Source: Synergistales bacterium (GTDB taxonomy: Bacteria > Synergistota > Synergistia > Synergistales > 79-D21). Taken from it: a stretch of DNA of 12,697 nt. Every line of letters starts with the position of its first letter. The first letter of the stretch is position 1. The position numbers and the translations under genes are program-made. Positions 12,097-12,697 of the stretch are shown in pieces. Where the stretch lies: NCBI GenBank assembly GCA_015657435.1, contig JADLKH010000004.1, forward strand, positions 429,107 to 441,803, written 5' to 3'. The notes beneath the pieces were generated by a model. The model was not told where the DNA came from and ran no database searches. It saw only the letters and a list, made by a program, of their open reading frames with translations.

Positions 12097-12697
12097 TGGC
12101 CGGCCGCGGGAGGCGATGCCTTTCCGCGGCTTTTTTCGCCGCCGTTCTCGGGTTGACCGTTTGCCGCCTGCCCGCCCTCGCGGACGATCTTCCACTTCCT
12201 CGCTTCGAATCCGCGGATTGCCCCTTCGAAATCCCTTCGGACGGCTCCGTTCGGTACGGCCGGCTTGTTGTGCCGGAAAACCGGGCCGAACCCGGAAACG
12301 GGCGGACGGTTTCCATCGCCGTTCTGATCCTGAAGAGCCGATCCGGTCATCCCCGGCCGGACCCGGTCCTGTACCTGGAGGGCGGCCCCGGCGGGCCGTC
12401 CGTGTCGTATTACGGGGATTGGCTGGCTTCCCCCATCCTGGAACACCGGGACCTGATCCTGTTCGATCAGCGCGGCGTCGGTCATTCGATCCCGTCCCTG
12501 TCCTGCCCGGAAATCCGGACCTCCCGGTTCGAGGCCCTTTCTCCCGGGAAGGACCCTGCCGAGGCCCTGAGCGAGAGGCTGGAATCGGCCCGCCTGTGCG
12601 CGGCCCGCCTTCGAAGCGACGGAGTGGATCTTTCGGCCTACAACACGGCGGAGAGCGCCCGCGACCTGGCCGACCTGAGACGCGTCCTGGGCATTCC
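12093..12697 (+). CDS. Secreted alpha/beta hydrolase, tripeptidyl-aminopeptidase-like (partial)
   Basis: The frame stays open to the right edge, giving the first 201 residues. An Arg-rich start, hydrophobic core (LSAAFFAAVLGLTV) and LPALA-DD suggest a signal peptide cleaved near residue 30. The body resembles the proline iminopeptidase/tripeptidyl aminopeptidase group: YGRLVVPENR, LYLEGGPGGPSV (oxyanion-hole region HGGPG type, here EGGPGG), LILFDQRGVGHS, and YNTAESARDLADLRRVLG just before the expected nucleophile GxSxG, which is outside the window. These enzymes cleave short peptides or act as esterases. GGAGG lies 5 nt before ATG 12093 and 8 nt before ATG 12096, so either may start the protein. 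Its start overlaps the TPR stop codon. Confidence 0.85.
   Translation, partial: MMAGRGRRCLSAAFFAAVLGLTVCRLPALADDLPLPRFESADCPFEIPSDGSVRYGRLVVPENRAEPGNGRTVSIAVLILKSRSGHPRPDPVLYLEGGPGGPSVSYYGDWLASPILEHRDLILFDQRGVGHSIPSLSCPEIRTSRFEALSPGKDPAEALSERLESARLCAARLRSDGVDLSAYNTAESARDLADLRRVLGI

Overview
The window is gene-dense bacterial DNA with high GC (about 60% by eye). It has tight operons, Shine-Dalgarno sites of the AGGAGG type and frequent GTG/TTG starts. A tripartite TRAP transporter with an IclR regulator, a stand-alone phenylacetate-CoA ligase and a DedA/PAP2/LssY fusion suggest a strict or facultative anaerobe of the Desulfobacterota or Synergistota kind. No rRNA or marker gene is present, so this placement is an inference.

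Left block, minus strand (1-3130): iclR-type regulator, then dctP, dctQ and dctM of a TRAP uptake system. dctM runs off the left edge. A sigma70-like promoter and two TTAGC/GCTAA inverted repeats lie upstream of the regulator. A 16-bp perfect hairpin separates dctP from dctQ. Next, on the plus strand (about 3137-3599), is a decayed alpha/beta-hydrolase gene, lower in GC than its neighbours and broken by a frameshift and internal deletion. A bidirectional-looking terminator follows at 3781-3818.

Middle block, plus strand (3884-7257): a 707-residue membrane protein joining DedA, PAP2 phosphatase and LssY C-terminal modules; a spacer of about 300 bp with one strong hairpin but no convincing gene; then a two-gene unit of a CDA-fold nucleoside deaminase and methionine sulfoxide reductase MsrB.

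The most notable part is the minus-strand unit at 7312-8989: a near-consensus promoter, an unannotated 31-codon leader peptide with five aromatic residues in eight (RFFTVRYYF), an antiterminator/terminator pair, the phenylacetate-CoA ligase gene paaK, and a small unknown 57-residue gene. It has the layout of a classical amino-acid attenuator responding to charged tRNA-Phe/tRNA-Tyr. Control of an aryl-acid CoA ligase by aromatic amino acid starvation would fit a role in salvaging phenylacetate-type acids into Phe/Tyr rather than in catabolism.

Right block, plus strand (9085-12697): an acidic protein of unknown function with its own terminator, then a likely operon of an AMP-dependent acyl-CoA synthetase, a membrane-anchored TPR protein and a secreted alpha/beta hydrolase of the tripeptidyl-aminopeptidase type, cut by the right edge. 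I saw no tRNA, rRNA, CRISPR array, insertion sequence or attachment site.
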